A stretch of 64,000 nucleotides of DNA from Fasciolopsis buskii (taxonomy: Eukaryota; Platyhelminthes; Trematoda; Plagiorchiida; Fasciolidae): assembly GCA_008360955.1 (NCBI GenBank), contig LUCM01006116.1, forward strand, positions 222,031 through 286,030, in the 5' to 3' direction. A program made the position numbers and the translations under genes. The notes under the pieces were generated by a model. It had not been told where the DNA came from. It did not search any database and saw only the letters and a list, made by a program, of their open reading frames with translations. Numbering within the stretch: the stretch's first letter is position 1; the number at the start of each line of letters is the position of its first letter. This document shows, one piece after another, positions 46,692-58,446 of this stretch.

Positions 46692-46817
46692 TGGCTTCAA
46701 AACGATGCGAAGAGCCAAATGATATATACAGAACAGAAGGTTCACTTCCGGATGATATATCTGAAGGGTCACCAGTTCTATTTCGGTTCACAATCACATC
46801 TTTTGGATGCGTAGAGA
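46692..46817 (+). CDS. GPI-tailed cysteine-containing protein, middle exon (putative)
   Basis: Strong acceptor (caattgcttgctttcag) and consensus donor GTAAGT at 46818; 126 nt. Phase 1 in and phase 1 out agree with both neighbours. Encodes ASKRCEEPNDIYRTEG, ISEGSPVLFRFTITSF and GCVE. Two cysteines. A longer minus-strand frame (46347-46772, 141 codons) overlaps, but it has no splice support and is taken as a shadow. Confidence 0.5.
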
Positions 46818-46918
46818 GTAAGTAGACTTTCCATTGTACATAAATGGGAGTTCGGACAAAAAATGGCACAGCTTGATTGATAACTGATTGCACCTGAGCT
46901 TATTCTCGTCTTTTTCAG

Positions 46919-47184
46919 CGACTTCTGACCGACTAAATGTCCATAACCCCAAGGATCTGGCGTATACGAGCTGCACATGGTCGCGCCCGGATTGTCGGAC
47001 CTTCGTAGATTGTCATGTTCATCGAAACGTTTCCCCATCTCCTCGTCCGGTTGATTTGAGCTGCATATATTTTGGATTATGGGCTGCCTCCGAGAACAAG
47101 TCGAAATCAGCAATAACGACCGCATCGTGTTTGTCACTACCACTACTATTATTGTACTTCTTCGTTCTCGCTACAGGACACTGA
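46919..47184 (+). CDS. GPI-tailed cysteine-containing protein, last exon (putative)
   Basis: Acceptor attctcgtctttttcag, then two bases completing a codon with the previous exon and 88 codons including TGA at 47182-47184. Four cysteines in this exon (TSCTWSRPDC, FVDC, DLSC). After the stretch SENKSKSAITTASC comes a hydrophobic end, LSLPLLLLYFFVLATGH, the layout of a GPI-anchor signal: small residues, short spacer, hydrophobic tail at the very C-terminus. A single-pass membrane tail is the alternative. Together with the two upstream exons this gives about 130 residues of a probably cell-surface protein with six cysteines; the domain family is not recognised. An AATAAA follows at 47267. Confidence 0.52.
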
Positions 47185-47266
47185 TAAATCTCTTTGAGGG
47201 GACCCTATCCAACCACAGCGTTTCTAAAGTAAAAGTTGCAGATGGTGGAACGATATTCACCCGAAG

Positions 47267-47272
47267 AATAAA
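47267..47272 (+). terminator. Polyadenylation signal AATAAA
   Basis: Canonical hexamer 83 nt after the stop at 47182-47184. Confidence 0.5.
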
Positions 47273-47317
47273 TACATAAAAATTCTAAGTTATATTTTGA
47301 CCATTACTGATTCTTAC

Positions 47318-47386
47318 CAACACGTTGGTGTAGGACTGTTTGGTAAATCCGTTTTCCTCCACAAGGAATAATTCACCCGGCCAAAG
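47318..47386 (-). CDS. Possible exon, unidentified protein
   Basis: Minus-strand exon of 23 codons, phase 0 to phase 0, with acceptor ccgtaattttag and donor GTAAGAA. Encodes LWPGELFLVEENGFTKQS then YTNVL. It joins in phase with the exon at 47459-47503. Downstream exons would have to lie beyond the plus-strand gene at 46.3-47.2 kb. Confidence 0.38.
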
Positions 47387-47458
47387 CTAAAATTACGGAA
47401 GCAGTGTAAAATTGTTTTTCGTAGCTTGTTGAGAGCAATCAGCTGTGCATATTCTTAC

Positions 47459-47503
47459 CGATAAGTTAAACTTTAAGAATGATTTCCTGTTGTGTTCTGA
47501 CTC
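47459..47503 (-). CDS. Possible exon, unidentified protein
   Basis: Fifteen codons (ESEHNRKSFLKFNLS) between an acceptor gatagtgtcag and a donor GTAAGAA, phase 0. The pyrimidine tract is poor. In phase with the exon at 47318-47386. Confidence 0.3.
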
Positions 47504-47540
47504 CTGACACTATCGCCGATTTATTAATCAATCCTTACAG

Positions 47541-47798
47541 ACTACTTGGGAGGAGAGCGATTATCGTAACAAGGCTTCCTGGACAGAAGTCATCTACCAT
47601 AGCAGCAGACTGTTGTGCGTAACGGCCAGTGGTGACGGAGCATCAGTGATGAATATGTTACTTAGATTGGTGTTGAAACTCAAAAGAAACTTAATAATTA
47701 ACTCGCATAACCCAGCAGTTGTTATGTTAGGCTTGCATTCATTCGTGTTTGCATCTCGGTTGCAACGTGACGTGTATACATTGTCAAGGTCAAACTGA
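47541..47798 (+). CDS. Possible terminal exon, unidentified protein
   Basis: Acceptor caatccttacag followed in phase 0 by 85 codons and a stop. Begins TTWEESDYRNKASWTEVIYH; a leucine-rich middle (NMLLRLVLKLKRNL) and AVVMLGLHSFVFASRL follow. No family recognised. A minus-strand frame overlaps but lacks clean splice sites. Confidence 0.35.
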   Translation, partial: TTWEESDYRNKASWTEVIYHSSRLLCVTASGDGASVMNMLLRLVLKLKRNLIINSHNPAVVMLGLHSFVFASRLQRDVYTLSRSN

Positions 47799-47799
47799 T

Positions 47800-50700
47800 C
47801 AGCCTTACCGTGCTTCATTAGTTTCCTATTGGTGAGATAATTTCATGACTGAGATATCTGAAATAGCAGGGCGGTCTGTGATCACTTGCAATAACGCTCT
47901 TACTTAAATTAGCATCCCGCAATGGAATGGTTCCAACGTCGAATTAACCAACGGAAGTCAGCAGGAAACCACACCAAATGCCAGTCACCTTTAATTTTAG
48001 TTTATTAACATATTAACTAACTAGACAGTGTCACGATTAACGGAATGTTTTTGGGCCAATGGAAACTGCTAAATGTTCGATCTTATTCTTCGGTCGCGGC
48101 GACTCTGATTTGACTTTTGTATTGAAGCTTAATCGGTTTGTGTCACGTGGTCTCCGCGGCCCGCGCGCACATGCTCATCAGAAATATACGTCGACGGAAT
48201 GTGATGAGTAATTTCGCGCGCAAACATTTTGAACTCTATTCATAATTTTTCTGTTTCAGATGCTTACATCACCTAACACAGAAAGAAACTGTTTGTCGTC
48301 CCTCCTCAATTGCAAGCTGATCCAGTGCGGATTAAATAGGCAGAACTTCTGCAACCACGGTTCGGTTGCTAGAAAGCGAAGATCAGCAAAAGCGTAGTAG
48401 TCTATCGATTGCTTCATTATATTTCCACCAGAAACTTTTAATTACATGCGCACTTACTGAATGATGTCACCTTGACTGCCGGTAAAAGTTGTCCATGTAA
48501 ACGCCAAAGTAGGCCAGCAAAACTCAAAGTACCTTTTAAGTAATTCCACTTGATTGTCACAAAGAACTTATCGGTCCAGTCTTTATTCACAAATCAACTG
48601 GAAACGCGAATTGATGTCAACCGAAGATAGACATCACATGTACGGTTAATAACCGTACATTCACTAAGAACTGTTTAAAATTTCGTTTTCTCTTTCTCTT
48701 TCCACGAGAAAGAATTATCTAAAGATCCGGGTAAACTGCCACCTAGAGTGGAGTTTGTTATGTTAAACTAGTAGCGTAAGTCCCTGATGTCAAATAGGTT
48801 CAAGTAGTAGCATGAACATCCCTACTTCTAATTCAGCTCTCGAGCGGTTTACCCTCTTTTGGTTCGAGAAGTTTTCGTTCACGACTTTATCCGAAACTGA
48901 TCGATAGCTTTTGCGAAACACTTTTTGGAACAATGTCATACCAGTTAGTGTCAAAGCATTGTCCGTCGGTTCACCATTAAAAAGCACGGATGAACAGCAT
49001 CAATAGAATAGCATGTTCGCCTTATTTAATTCCAGGCTCTATGCAGTCCATTTTTGACAAAATCAGTCCAGGAAAAAATTTCTCATTTAAATTCGAACTC
49101 GTGTTTTTCCCACATTGGCTCATATAAAACGTCTGCTGCATAAACTAGATCTGTATCCCTCGGAATCCTTTTCATTCCTAATCCACGTAACGTTCCGTAC
49201 AAGTAGTCCCAATCTAGACATTTGTTTATGCATATAAATTGATTAACTACTGAAATGTCAATATACTTTTGTCATGTTCGCAGTGTTGACACTTTCAGAT
49301 GAACGAAATGAGCTCATTTATTTACGGAAAGTACAACGACATCGTCCGATTCAGTAGTCGAATAACAAGTAGTACAGTTGGTAGTGGCTACATAGTAGGC
49401 AATATTCATAGACAAATGACCCGTTAGGTTGATGCTGTTGAGGGATTAAAATTAAACCAAGCTAGTCAGGTGGCACAGGGATACAATAACGTTGTGCAAT
49501 ACATAATTTCATAGCCAGAAAGAACCAGAACGTGACTAAGAAGCCCTGGACTAGCGCAGTTTCAGACAGATCAATAAAATCAAGAGAGGGTCTCAAATAA
49601 GATGCTAAGGTTGACATGTTGTCCTGTTTCACAGACTTTCACTATCGATTGGCCATACAGTGATCTTGTCACCCGTGGACTAAATCTTTTTGAAGTGTTT
49701 GTTTCGTGCAAATGGTGGCAGCGCACGCAATTTCCTCGGCGCGCGCCACACATCGGTCTGCGAAATTTGACCGAGGCCGAATAAAATCGATTGGTCCGAA
49801 ATCAGCCATATTATCGTCTTTATATACGACGATTAATAGGGGAGTTTCACTCATATACCTGCAATCCGTTGGATACTTGAAGCTGGTTCAATGTAATCAC
49901 CACTATCGAAAGATTTTCTTCCTCAGAATTTTTTTCCCCGGTAGCATCGACCGTATTAAAACTCAATATGTGAATTTCGCCAACAGATTAGTTTGTTCGT
50001 CACTATTGTTGTAAGATAGTAGTCTTATTCGGCACGGACAAATGAAATCCGGCAAACGTGAATTCGAAATTGAAACAAGCTTATCCGTGTTGTTAACTGT
50101 GCAAGTTAAATTCAAAGGGTTACTTTCATCTCTCAAACTCATGTTTCAGTTTCAGTCACTTAAAAGTTGAAAAAACATGATCCGAACAGGAAGTAACTCA
50201 ATCAGACCGGATTTACTACGTTTTTTTCTTGAAAAGCATTATACGATATTTTAGAAAAGACAGTGTCTAGATTCAGTTTGTCTTGCGGGAAATTAACCGG
50301 GAATGATAGAACACCAACCTATGAAATTTACTTCTAAAGATTACTGGGCTAACTCTTTGTTCAAGGCCGGTGATTGTAAGACGACAGCATTTTCCTTAAT
50401 TCTCGCAAATGAACAGCGTTTGAGTTGTTTTGCTATAGTGGCCTCATCGATTTTCCAACTACGGAATAGCATGTTTATACACTCAGCCCAAACTCAACCT
50501 CAGGAAACCAGGTAAGGTCTGTTTCATCAACATTTACCGGAGGCAGATAGTGCATGCTTAAAAAGCTCTCATCTAACCCTGGAAATTCAGCTTTTCATTG
50601 TGGATTTTGCAAGTTCTCAGATCTTTATCGGAACGGAGTGTAGAGACGGAAGGGGCTTGTTATATCAGGTAGCATTAGTCCTCGATTAATTTCCGATATC

Positions 50701-52960
50701 CAGCCCCGAAAGACCAGCTAGTTTAATTTTTGGCCCATAGTGTTATTTATCCCCGGTTCTCGTCCCACACGGGTCAAGGTCGATATCCACGGTAGCTGGT
50801 CATACATTCTAGGCTTCATTTTTTCCGGTGATGATGAAACCGTTAGTGTTAAATGGGTACTCGTTTCACGAGGGTAGATGTTGTTGCCGTTACTTTTTGC
50901 GTTATGACGATGGCAGTAGACGGCTTGCGTGTGGGATGCTCATGATGAACCAAAAACCAAAAAGGCATCCTTGAGACATGTCGATAGCCGAAAGAAAGTG
51001 ATTAAACATAGATTTGACTTCTCATTCTATGCAACTTCTGGCTTCTCGTACCATCTCAAAATAAAAGCACAAAAGACAATTCATTAATACCGGGATCAAT
51101 ACCACAACAATACTGAGAAACATTCTTATGCGAAAAAAGCCACCATGCACTTGTTTTCAAATATCGTCAGAATGAAATGGATCTAGACTTCCTGAACTGG
51201 TTGCAGCTTATTTTGCTACCTATTTTCTATTGGTTTGTTTCCTTCTATCCTCCTCCTAATGATTTGTACAAAATCTGTATGACAATCTATTCAGATCAAA
51301 GCCGATGATCATGAACTGTCTCCTTGCAAAGTTGACCTGAAGTTTTGAGATATCATTGCTGGACTTAGTTTTGCTGTACCTATGGATAGATGCATCTTCA
51401 TACATATGACTACATTTGAAGTATCATTGGAATCGTACTGAGAGGGAAAAAGTAGTTCAGAAGAAAAGAAGAAAAACGTGATGTGAAGTTTACCGCGCGT
51501 GCCAAGTCATCCGGACTCCTTCTTCGTGCTACTGACTGTCCCTCGCAATTTATAGCTACCTTATGACTGTTGTGCTGCCCGATTTCTGAAAACAAACTAC
51601 CTGGAATCTCTGATCAGATGACTTGGTCTGCAAGGCAGCACCACAAGAATTAGCCTTTCATGACCGTTGGGAACCGGAGATCACAATTCTAATTCAGTCT
51701 TTTCCTTGTTTCAAGTCTGATAAGATTTCTGCAGGTTTGTCGACCAAAAAGTTCAACTAGTTGAAACGTATACTCGATTGTTTGAGACTAAGCTGCTAGT
51801 GTGACTGCAATGCCAAACTGATTCGAAAACAATCTCTGTCTTTTTGGATTGACACGATTCTAGCTAAACACACGAGCTAAAAGTGAGAAAGAGGACACGA
51901 TGACATAGCGTATGTCATCAGAAAAGGCTAACAATTGGCCCCTCTTCGTTTTTTTCTTTGGTCCTTTCAATGACCCATGAACAACAGTCATGGCGTTCCT
52001 CAAAAACCACAGACCTGTTAGGAAGTGAGATGAGGGTGAGATGACCTTATATAACCTCTTCGATAAGGCAATTATGGTTTCGTTACCGTAATGCAGCACA
52101 CCTCTGCTGGAATGGGACGCCTCCTAAGAAGATGAGACTATGGTCCTATTTGTAACAGGCCGCACTCTGCAACTCATTGTCAGTACTATCCGGTGGCTTT
52201 TTTCATTGCTTCCTAGATACTCATCGTTTACACGCGTCAATTTTTTCATGGTCAACTATCAATATGTTAAACATTCGCCAATCCTCACCCCGGGGACTAA
52301 CCGAATAGCATACTACTTTCTCCCTGGATCCAGTTCAGCCCCTGGAAATTTTACCGGTTTTCGGGTCATCTAATTAGAATAATTCACTGGACCAGAGCAC
52401 GAATTAGAACACACTATAGAGTGACCATAGTTTAACCGTCCTAATTCTCACGTATTTCGGCAAAATGTAATAAACAATGAAGCTGAAATAATTATGTTCC
52501 CCTTCACACTGACAGACTACCACTTTTTGGAATGTTGCACACAAACTTCCAGAATCTTTGGGGCTTATCGATCAGCTCAGTTGACATAAAAGTCTGCAAA
52601 AACCAAACAAATCACGTGATAGTTAGAATGTTTGTAAACAGCTGGATCAACGTGTTCAGGTCAGCGATTGTCGATGCTGAAAAAGGCAGATGAAACACCT
52701 TAAATGAAAAACACAAAATTGGTTTGCAATATTTATTAGTAAATGAAGTCACACGCACATTTTTATAAATTCTGTACATAAAATATATTTGTTCACAATG
52801 AATTAATCTATATCCACCACCAAGCAAAATGTGCCGGTCTTCAGCGATTATCCCTATTCGAATGATTATTCTTTTTCCATGAATCCTATCTAAGTGCCAG
52901 ATAATTTGGTGTCCCAATCCAAAGTTCGTTGCAAAACTTTACTCCACCATCTTTCGCTGG
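47800..52960. other. No gene firmly recognised
   Basis: A possible first exon at 50303-50517 (MIEHQPMKFTSKDYW..., ending before GTAAGG) is the best frame here. A GC-richer patch at 49700-49800 is open in several frames on both strands. Nothing else is supported. Confidence 0.3.
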
Positions 52961-52962
52961 AG

Positions 52963-53164
52963 TAGAGAAAAAACGGCTTTATGATCAGTTGCCGCAGTCA
53001 TTGAGCCTTAAGTACCAAGATGCACGGCAATTAATTCATATGATTGCAATCCGACACTTTCAAGTGAATGACATGGATGTCTGCCGTACTGGAGTTGAAC
53101 AAACTATAGCAATATCCCAGTCATTTCACATATCCATTTATCAGTTGCATAGAATCAAAACTTG
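52963..53164 (+). CDS. Possible exon, unidentified protein
   Basis: Acceptor ctttcgctggag and donor GTATGT at 53165. Sixty-seven open codons, including RLYDQLPQSLSLKYQDARQL and MDVCRTGVEQTIAISQS, ending LHRIKTW with two bases left. Balanced composition typical of a folded globular segment. Phase does not match the exon at 54280 directly. Confidence 0.37.
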
Positions 53165-53596
53165 GTATGTGTGACATGAGAACAAGACCATATCACAGAC
53201 AACATGCAGTTCTGATAATACCTCCTTTGAAATTTTTGGCATTTCTGGTTTGTAGGTAATGCAGATCTGTAAGAGATTTGCTAGGGTAACAGAATTCTCG
53301 ACTACATTAGAGAACTGATCGGGAACTGTATTTAAATCTTAAATCACAACTACTTTAGTTCGTCACACTGACTGTATATCTCCATGACCTAACGAGCTAC
53401 GGAGAACGGCTCATCGCAATCCGGGAAATCATTCATGCCTGGAAGGTCAACAAGCACAGGCCCGAAAAAATAATCCCGTTATCCCACAGCTTGGGGTTCA
53501 GTTGATCTGGCAAATAGATCGTGAAAAATCAGTGGATGGATAGCTGACTCAGAAATTGAACCTCCATCCAGCCTATCTTCTCTCTCCTCCGGACAG

Positions 53597-53775
53597 GATC
53601 TTGCCCAAACCCAAGGCTATCATTCAGGCCTCAACCTCGTCCCCTCGTTTAAGGCCTGGGGCCCCTACACGTACGCGCCCCCAAACCGTCAAAGAAGTAT
53701 AGTGAATTTCATACTGCGTCGATCGTTCCACAGAATCACCAGGACACCTCGACCTCATGCCTTCAAGCAGTTTGG
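53597..53775 (+). CDS. Possible exon in a GC-rich patch
   Basis: A very strong pyrimidine tract (cttctctctcctccggacag) opens a phase-0 frame of 59 codons to a GTAACG donor. Peptide includes SGLNLVPSFKAWGPYTYAPP and a basic stretch ILRRSFHRITRTPRP. Base composition is higher in G+C than its surroundings. Neither neighbour agrees in phase, so it is listed separately. Confidence 0.28.
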
Positions 53776-54279
53776 GTAACGGTAGGTAGGTTTGTGCTCC
53801 GAGATTCCGAACTGAGTTAACGCCTCACTGCCTTGAGCGTGATACTTTTGAATCAGAGGCTCTGATCGTGTTTTCCAAAGATAACTCCCTTTTTCGTTTT
53901 GCGTGACCATAATGTACCAGTCGCCCAAATACATCCAGCCCCCTCTACTATATGGAATCTTACTAATTTCGTTCTTTCGACATATGGACCATGCAAGAGG
54001 CCGCAAAAATTTGACACTCCATAGATTTGTCTTTTAATAACATTTTTAGAAAGACGGAAATTAATTTGGTCCCAATAATTAAACTTAAGTACCCATTTTT
54101 CTTGTCTATCTTCACTGTCCTCACGATAAACTCAATGGGAAACAAACTTACCAGCTAAAACTGTAAATTATAAAAATTGCTGCACGCTGCGTCTTCAAAA
54201 ACGCATACAAGATCCCACTCGTGGTCACTCTTCATAACCCACTCATTTAGTTTCTGTCGTTCCACTGTTCCTGCGTTAG

Positions 54280-54358
54280 ATTATCTGGTTTCGAGCGATC
54301 TTGGTCAGACTGGTGTTGGGATTACTTTGAAAGAGCTATTCGAGCATGTAGTGCAAGG
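54280..54358 (+). CDS. Exon of an unidentified plus-strand gene
   Basis: Excellent acceptor (tttctgtcgttccactgttcctgcgttag) and donor GTAGGT at 54359. Encodes YLVSSDLGQTGVGITLKE then LFEHVVQ with two bases (GG) left, which the exon at 55856 completes to Gly. Family not recognised. Confidence 0.48.
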
Positions 54359-54449
54359 GTAGGTCCCAGTTTGCTAGCTGTTCGATTGAACAGTTCTGTA
54401 TTTATCATTAGATTTCGACTGAAGCGTCGCATTCTGTGTACACGCCCAC

Positions 54450-55270
54450 CGACTCACCTGGGATTAAATAACAGTTTTGCCGAGAGATATCTGGTCTACT
54501 CTAACGTGTGCTTTTAAAGCGGGCGAAACAGCTCATCAGAGACTGACTTTTGTCCCAGACGACTCCACCGACAATGGCAGTCGCTTCATCCACGTTTGTT
54601 CCGACCACAAATTACCGTACGCCATTTTTTGTCATAAAAGACTACATCGGCTCAGTTGGCATCCGCCTTATACAAAACAGAGTAGTCAGACCGATCACAT
54701 TGTCTCCTGTGGCTGGAACTCAATTTCGGAAATTTCCATCATCAAAGGTCGAGTATACGTAATAGCAATGAGGTCGGCCTTATTACACGGCATAGAAACG
54801 CCGCCTCTGAGAGTAGAATGTGCGGTGTCCTCCGGTGTTTAAACACCTTTGTGATCGTAGTATGGGTGGAAAATGTTAGGAAAACTGTGTTAGCAACCCA
54901 GAGGTATTGAATACTAGGATGCGATCGTTAGAACAGGCGGTGAATCAGAATAGGTTACCAGGGTTGCAACTTGTTTTGTTCATGTACACCGAAGGCCTGC
55001 TTCGTTGTATGTTGATGCATAAAACACATAGTAGTTTGAAGATGGTTCGAAATGGACAATCAATGAATGCCATGGCAAAATGTTCTGAAAGCATTAACCA
55101 ATGAAGTGGCTTGTGTAAGTGCAATTAGACTACCCGGGTGGATTCAACGAGATCCTCCTCCCCCAATTGATGTTTGGAAGCAGCTCGCGATATGGTTCAG
55201 CACCGTAGTCAGTGGCGTTTTTGTCGTCGAAATCTCCCCGGTTTTACATGGTCGCTCAGCTTATTAATTT
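54450..55270 (+). mobile_element. RTE-type retrotransposon fragment inside an intron
   Basis: Endonuclease end (STDNGSRFIHVCSDHKLPYA, HRLSWHPPYT, SQTDHIV) is followed after only a few codons by the RT C-terminal region (KGRVYVIAMRSALLHGIETP, LRVE, WW/VSN-like block, LEQAVNQNRL, RLPGWIQRDPP). The whole RT core between is missing. It lies between the exons at 54280 and 55856, in the same orientation as that gene. Confidence 0.75.
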
Positions 55271-55855
55271 TCAGTCACTCTGTTACTACTCGTTGTCCTT
55301 TTTTGTTCTTTGAATCAATGGTACCCCGAACAACCAAAAACCGACCACGTTGGTGCAATGTTATCGGTCCTAAAAAACTGGCTGCAATGGGTGATCTTAG
55401 CGAGGATGCCGTCATTAGCTAGCAAGAAAAGGATTCTCGTAACAAGTGTAGGTACTGAATTGTTTAAAACTGATGGGAGGTCGAAAAATTTCATCAAGTG
55501 ATGCGTTCATGCGAGCGCTTGACGAGTACAAATAACCGATTGAGATTGTATCTATGTACTGCATATTATATATGTATGAAAACCAGTGTTTCATGCATAG
55601 ATAATGTATACCCAAAAATCATTGTTTCCGTAGAGAGTTTGTTGATTCTGTGATGTATCACTGGTAGGCTATCTGACTAACTCTTCAAGCATAGGACACT
55701 GATATAAGCGCTTTACTGTCACGAAGTGATGAGAGTGAAGACCAAGAGTACCTTAGTTAGATGAACTGGTATTCCGGACCATAGTATCCAAACATTTAGA
55801 TGACGAAATTTCATAGTAAATTTGTTGGTTGAATTTGTTTATGCAAAATCTTTAG

Positions 55856-56041
55856 ACAAGTCGTTCCAGGACAATGTTATCCACTAAATGAGGATGTGGA
55901 CAGCAAAACTGTAGAATTGTGCCAACGGACATTGAAAAATTCTTCACTAGTTCTGCTCCGTTTTCTCATCAGTACTAGATTGTCGAGTCCAAATATACGC
56001 TTGTTGACACTGATTTTTTCTCGCGATTTACTTTCCGCCGG
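55856..56041 (+). CDS. Exon of an unidentified plus-strand gene
   Basis: Acceptor tttatgcaaaatctttag and consensus donor GTGAGT at 56042. Only one of the three frames is open, and it is the frame required by the exon at 54280. Encodes QVVPGQCYPLNEDVDSKTVE, LCQRTLKNSS and LVLLRFLISTRLSSP, ending RDLLSA with two bases left. The leucine-rich helical pattern suggests an alpha-helical repeat protein, but I do not recognise the family. Confidence 0.5.
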
Positions 56042-56216
56042 GTGAGTTTACTTTTCTTAAAAACTACCTACCTTCCTGTTGAGAAATTTGTGGACATTCC
56101 GTGCGTCCTCACTCAGCAGAATTTGTTGTTTTATCCCTGGCTTCGTTTGATCCTTCGTGTGAGGTAACCGTAGACACTCGGTCTCGGTTGTGTCATTCTT
56201 TGGTTGTCCTATTCAG

Positions 56217-56285
56217 GAGCCCACTTGAATGGCCTATTAGATATAACACAACTTCTGTTTTCACTCGGACTAACGGACCCGCACG
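56217..56285 (+). CDS. Possible next exon of the same gene (frame uncertain)
   Basis: Acceptor ttctttggttgtcctattcag and donor GTAGAT at 56286. The phase left by the previous exon dictates SPLEWPIRYNTTSVFTR, while the more protein-like frame reads AHLNGLLDITQLLFSLGLT. Either an extra small exon shifts the phase or the gene is damaged here. Confidence 0.35.
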
Positions 56286-56577
56286 GTAGATTTATTGTCT
56301 GCTTTCATCTACTCTTCGCACGGGTAATTTTAATCACATTTTGGTTAGGTAGTCTAGTCATTTGGCATATTATATATATATATATGGTTGGTACCGTTGA
56401 GATCTATTGATCGACTTGCTGATAATTCGGTCTGGTTTGTGTAACGGCTATTTAGAAAGAGTACATTTCATCTTCCGATAGATCGTACGTCAAATCGAAC
56501 GGCAGATTTCGTTGCGACCAGGACTCATTCGTTCTTGTCATCGCGCACTATTTTTTTCTCAACAAATGAATACTCAC

Positions 56578-56728
56578 CAACTACATCCGTATCCACGGAT
56601 ATAGATAGTTTATAAAATTTACCAAAAGATTCTCGTTGTATGTCCACAAAGTACACATTGGAGTCACGGTATTTGGTTTCGCAAAGAAGATAAACAAACG
56701 GTATCACAGGTGATAGTTGGACAACCAT
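56578..56728 (-). CDS. Possible first coding exon, unidentified protein
   Basis: Minus-strand ATG at 56726-56728 opens a frame to a consensus GTGAGT donor. Encodes MVVQLSPVIPFVYLLC, then DSNVYFVDIQRESFGKF and SISVDTDVV. No AG acceptor is available upstream in the frame, hence the start-exon reading. The N-terminus is mildly hydrophobic. No family recognised. Confidence 0.35.
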
Positions 56729-57399
56729 CAAAATTCCAAATTTAGAGACAGTGTTAGTTCGGTAGGTAATTGAAAGAGGATTTTAGCTGTTCCCCATTTG
56801 CGTTGTTTGCACACACCTGGATTGTAGCAACGAATGATGAGAGCTTTGGTAAATATTTAACGTGTCGTTCTATTGCTTGCATCAACCATCTCAAACACAC
56901 TAGTCGAAATGACTCAACATCTGTCTCTCCCACTTTTGTTGCATAACCGAGGATTTTATCTTTTCCGTTTTTGCCGATAAAATCGTTTATGATATTTTCT
57001 CATTTGTCATGTCCTTCAACTGCACCTGAATCCTTTTGGTAAATCCGTAACACAACTGTTCCTTGATTCTGCCTTTGCGAACGGTTGAACATCGACATTC
57101 TAGTTGGTGAGCACAGGTCATCGGTGTAGGCAACCATCGGGTCATTTAAGAGATTTCATCATTATTAGTTTCATTACAGTTGTCATTACTATTAGAATTA
57201 ATGCTAATATTGCTACAGTCAGCAGTAAATCACGACTGACGTCATCATTCTTCCATGGTAATCATTGGATGACTGGGACTCTCAGCTCACAAAGAGTTGT
57301 TCATTTGAAATGTAAAATTTTCCGAACTTATGATTCCGTCGCTTATTTATCACTTGGAAAGTCGTCTCTGAGGGCCCTATGCCCTTTTTGAGCAACATT

Positions 57400-57835
57400 C
57401 CGACAAAATCGATGTCCAACCTCAGAGGATTGACTTTTTTCACCCACGCTGTTGTTTTCTTTTGGAATCAGCCATAGCCGAAGATTCAGTTGCATGGTTG
57501 TACCCAATACCCATCTACAAATCCTGAATTGGTAAAATGTGAAACCAGCTGTCTATTTTCATTTTCTGACAGTCAATTTAATTGTTTCTGTCTAATCACA
57601 CCAGTCGTTTCTATAGCTCCACTGACTGATTTATTCAACGAAAGCCGTATTTAAAGGAACTCAGGTGGGCTTTGCGCCAGACGCCCAGCTCACCTTATCG
57701 AAATCAATAGATGGAGATAGAGTGAGCCTCAGTTCAGCAACCACTAAAATGAAGTTGCTAATCGCGATCAAATATAGCATCCCTATGTGGAAATACTAAT
57801 GAGCCGCAGTTGCAGTAACACCTCGGGAGAAGGGT
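57400..57835. other. No gene recognised
   Basis: No splice-bounded frame recognised. Further on, a terminal-exon-like frame at about 57923-57985 (RKLNTVDRVFRFPTD...) is weak. Confidence 0.35.
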
Positions 57836-57840
57836 TCCTA

Positions 57841-57875
57841 TGTTGTTGTTGTTATTACTGTTGTTGTTGTTGTTA
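57841..57875. repeat. (TTG)n microsatellite, imperfect
   Basis: TTG/TGT triplet run interrupted once by attactg. Confidence 0.85.
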
Positions 57876-58349
57876 GGTTAAATGCATTCTCAGACAAAAT
57901 AATTAGTTCGCTTTTAGTTTCAGACGTAAACTGAATACAGTTGACAGGGTTTTTCGCTTTCCAACCGACCTAAATCCAGAAATGTGAAGTCAGTTTGAGG
58001 ATGGACTTAATATGTTTGGAGTGTATCCTGCGCGTGAGATATTCACGCAAATATCATAATTAACAAACACGATACACAAGTCACATAGACACTCCAACGG
58101 TGGTGATTTACCACGCCATTGTGAAAAGGAGAAAGACATAGCATTTATACGCTTTTCATCGACAATTTTTCGACTAAAAAGGGATTACAATTTGTGCAAC
58201 AGAAAGGCTTAGCTTTTTATGATTAATTTGCTATTCACTGATTTGAGCTTTTAGCAAAAGTTGAAGTGAACCTCTGTTCAGCTTCATATTGCAGATGTTC
58301 ATCTTGTCCTCCAATGGTTCACGTTTTGTTAGCCAAGCTCAATCATTAA

Positions 58350-58364
58350 TCATTTTTTCTCGAT
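58350..58364 (-). CDS. Possible 15-nt terminal coding segment
   Basis: Strong minus-strand acceptor (cgataatcattgtttcag) followed in phase 0 by Ile-Glu-Lys-Lys-stop, matching the phase-0 donor of the exon at 58447-58583. Confidence 0.3.
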   Translation of the reverse strand: MEKK

Positions 58365-58446
58365 CTGAAACAATGATTATCGAAATTAAGACATCATACA
58401 TACGGAGAGATTATTCATTCGGAATATTCTCGTTTTTGTTGTTTAC

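Noticed and set aside
46347..46772. 141-codon minus-strand frame as a gene
   Set aside because: It is antisense to plus-strand exons that have good splice sites, matching phase, a C-terminal signal and a polyA signal; the minus frame has none of these.
52612..52917. 101-codon minus-strand frame
   Set aside because: No acceptor/donor pair in phase and no recognised motif; the neighbouring plus-strand exon at 52963 is better supported.
53755..54006. Minus-strand frame of 84 codons ending near 53755
   Set aside because: The peptide looks plausible (GGWMYLGDWYIMV), but acceptor candidates are weak and it overlaps the plus-strand candidate at 53597-53775.
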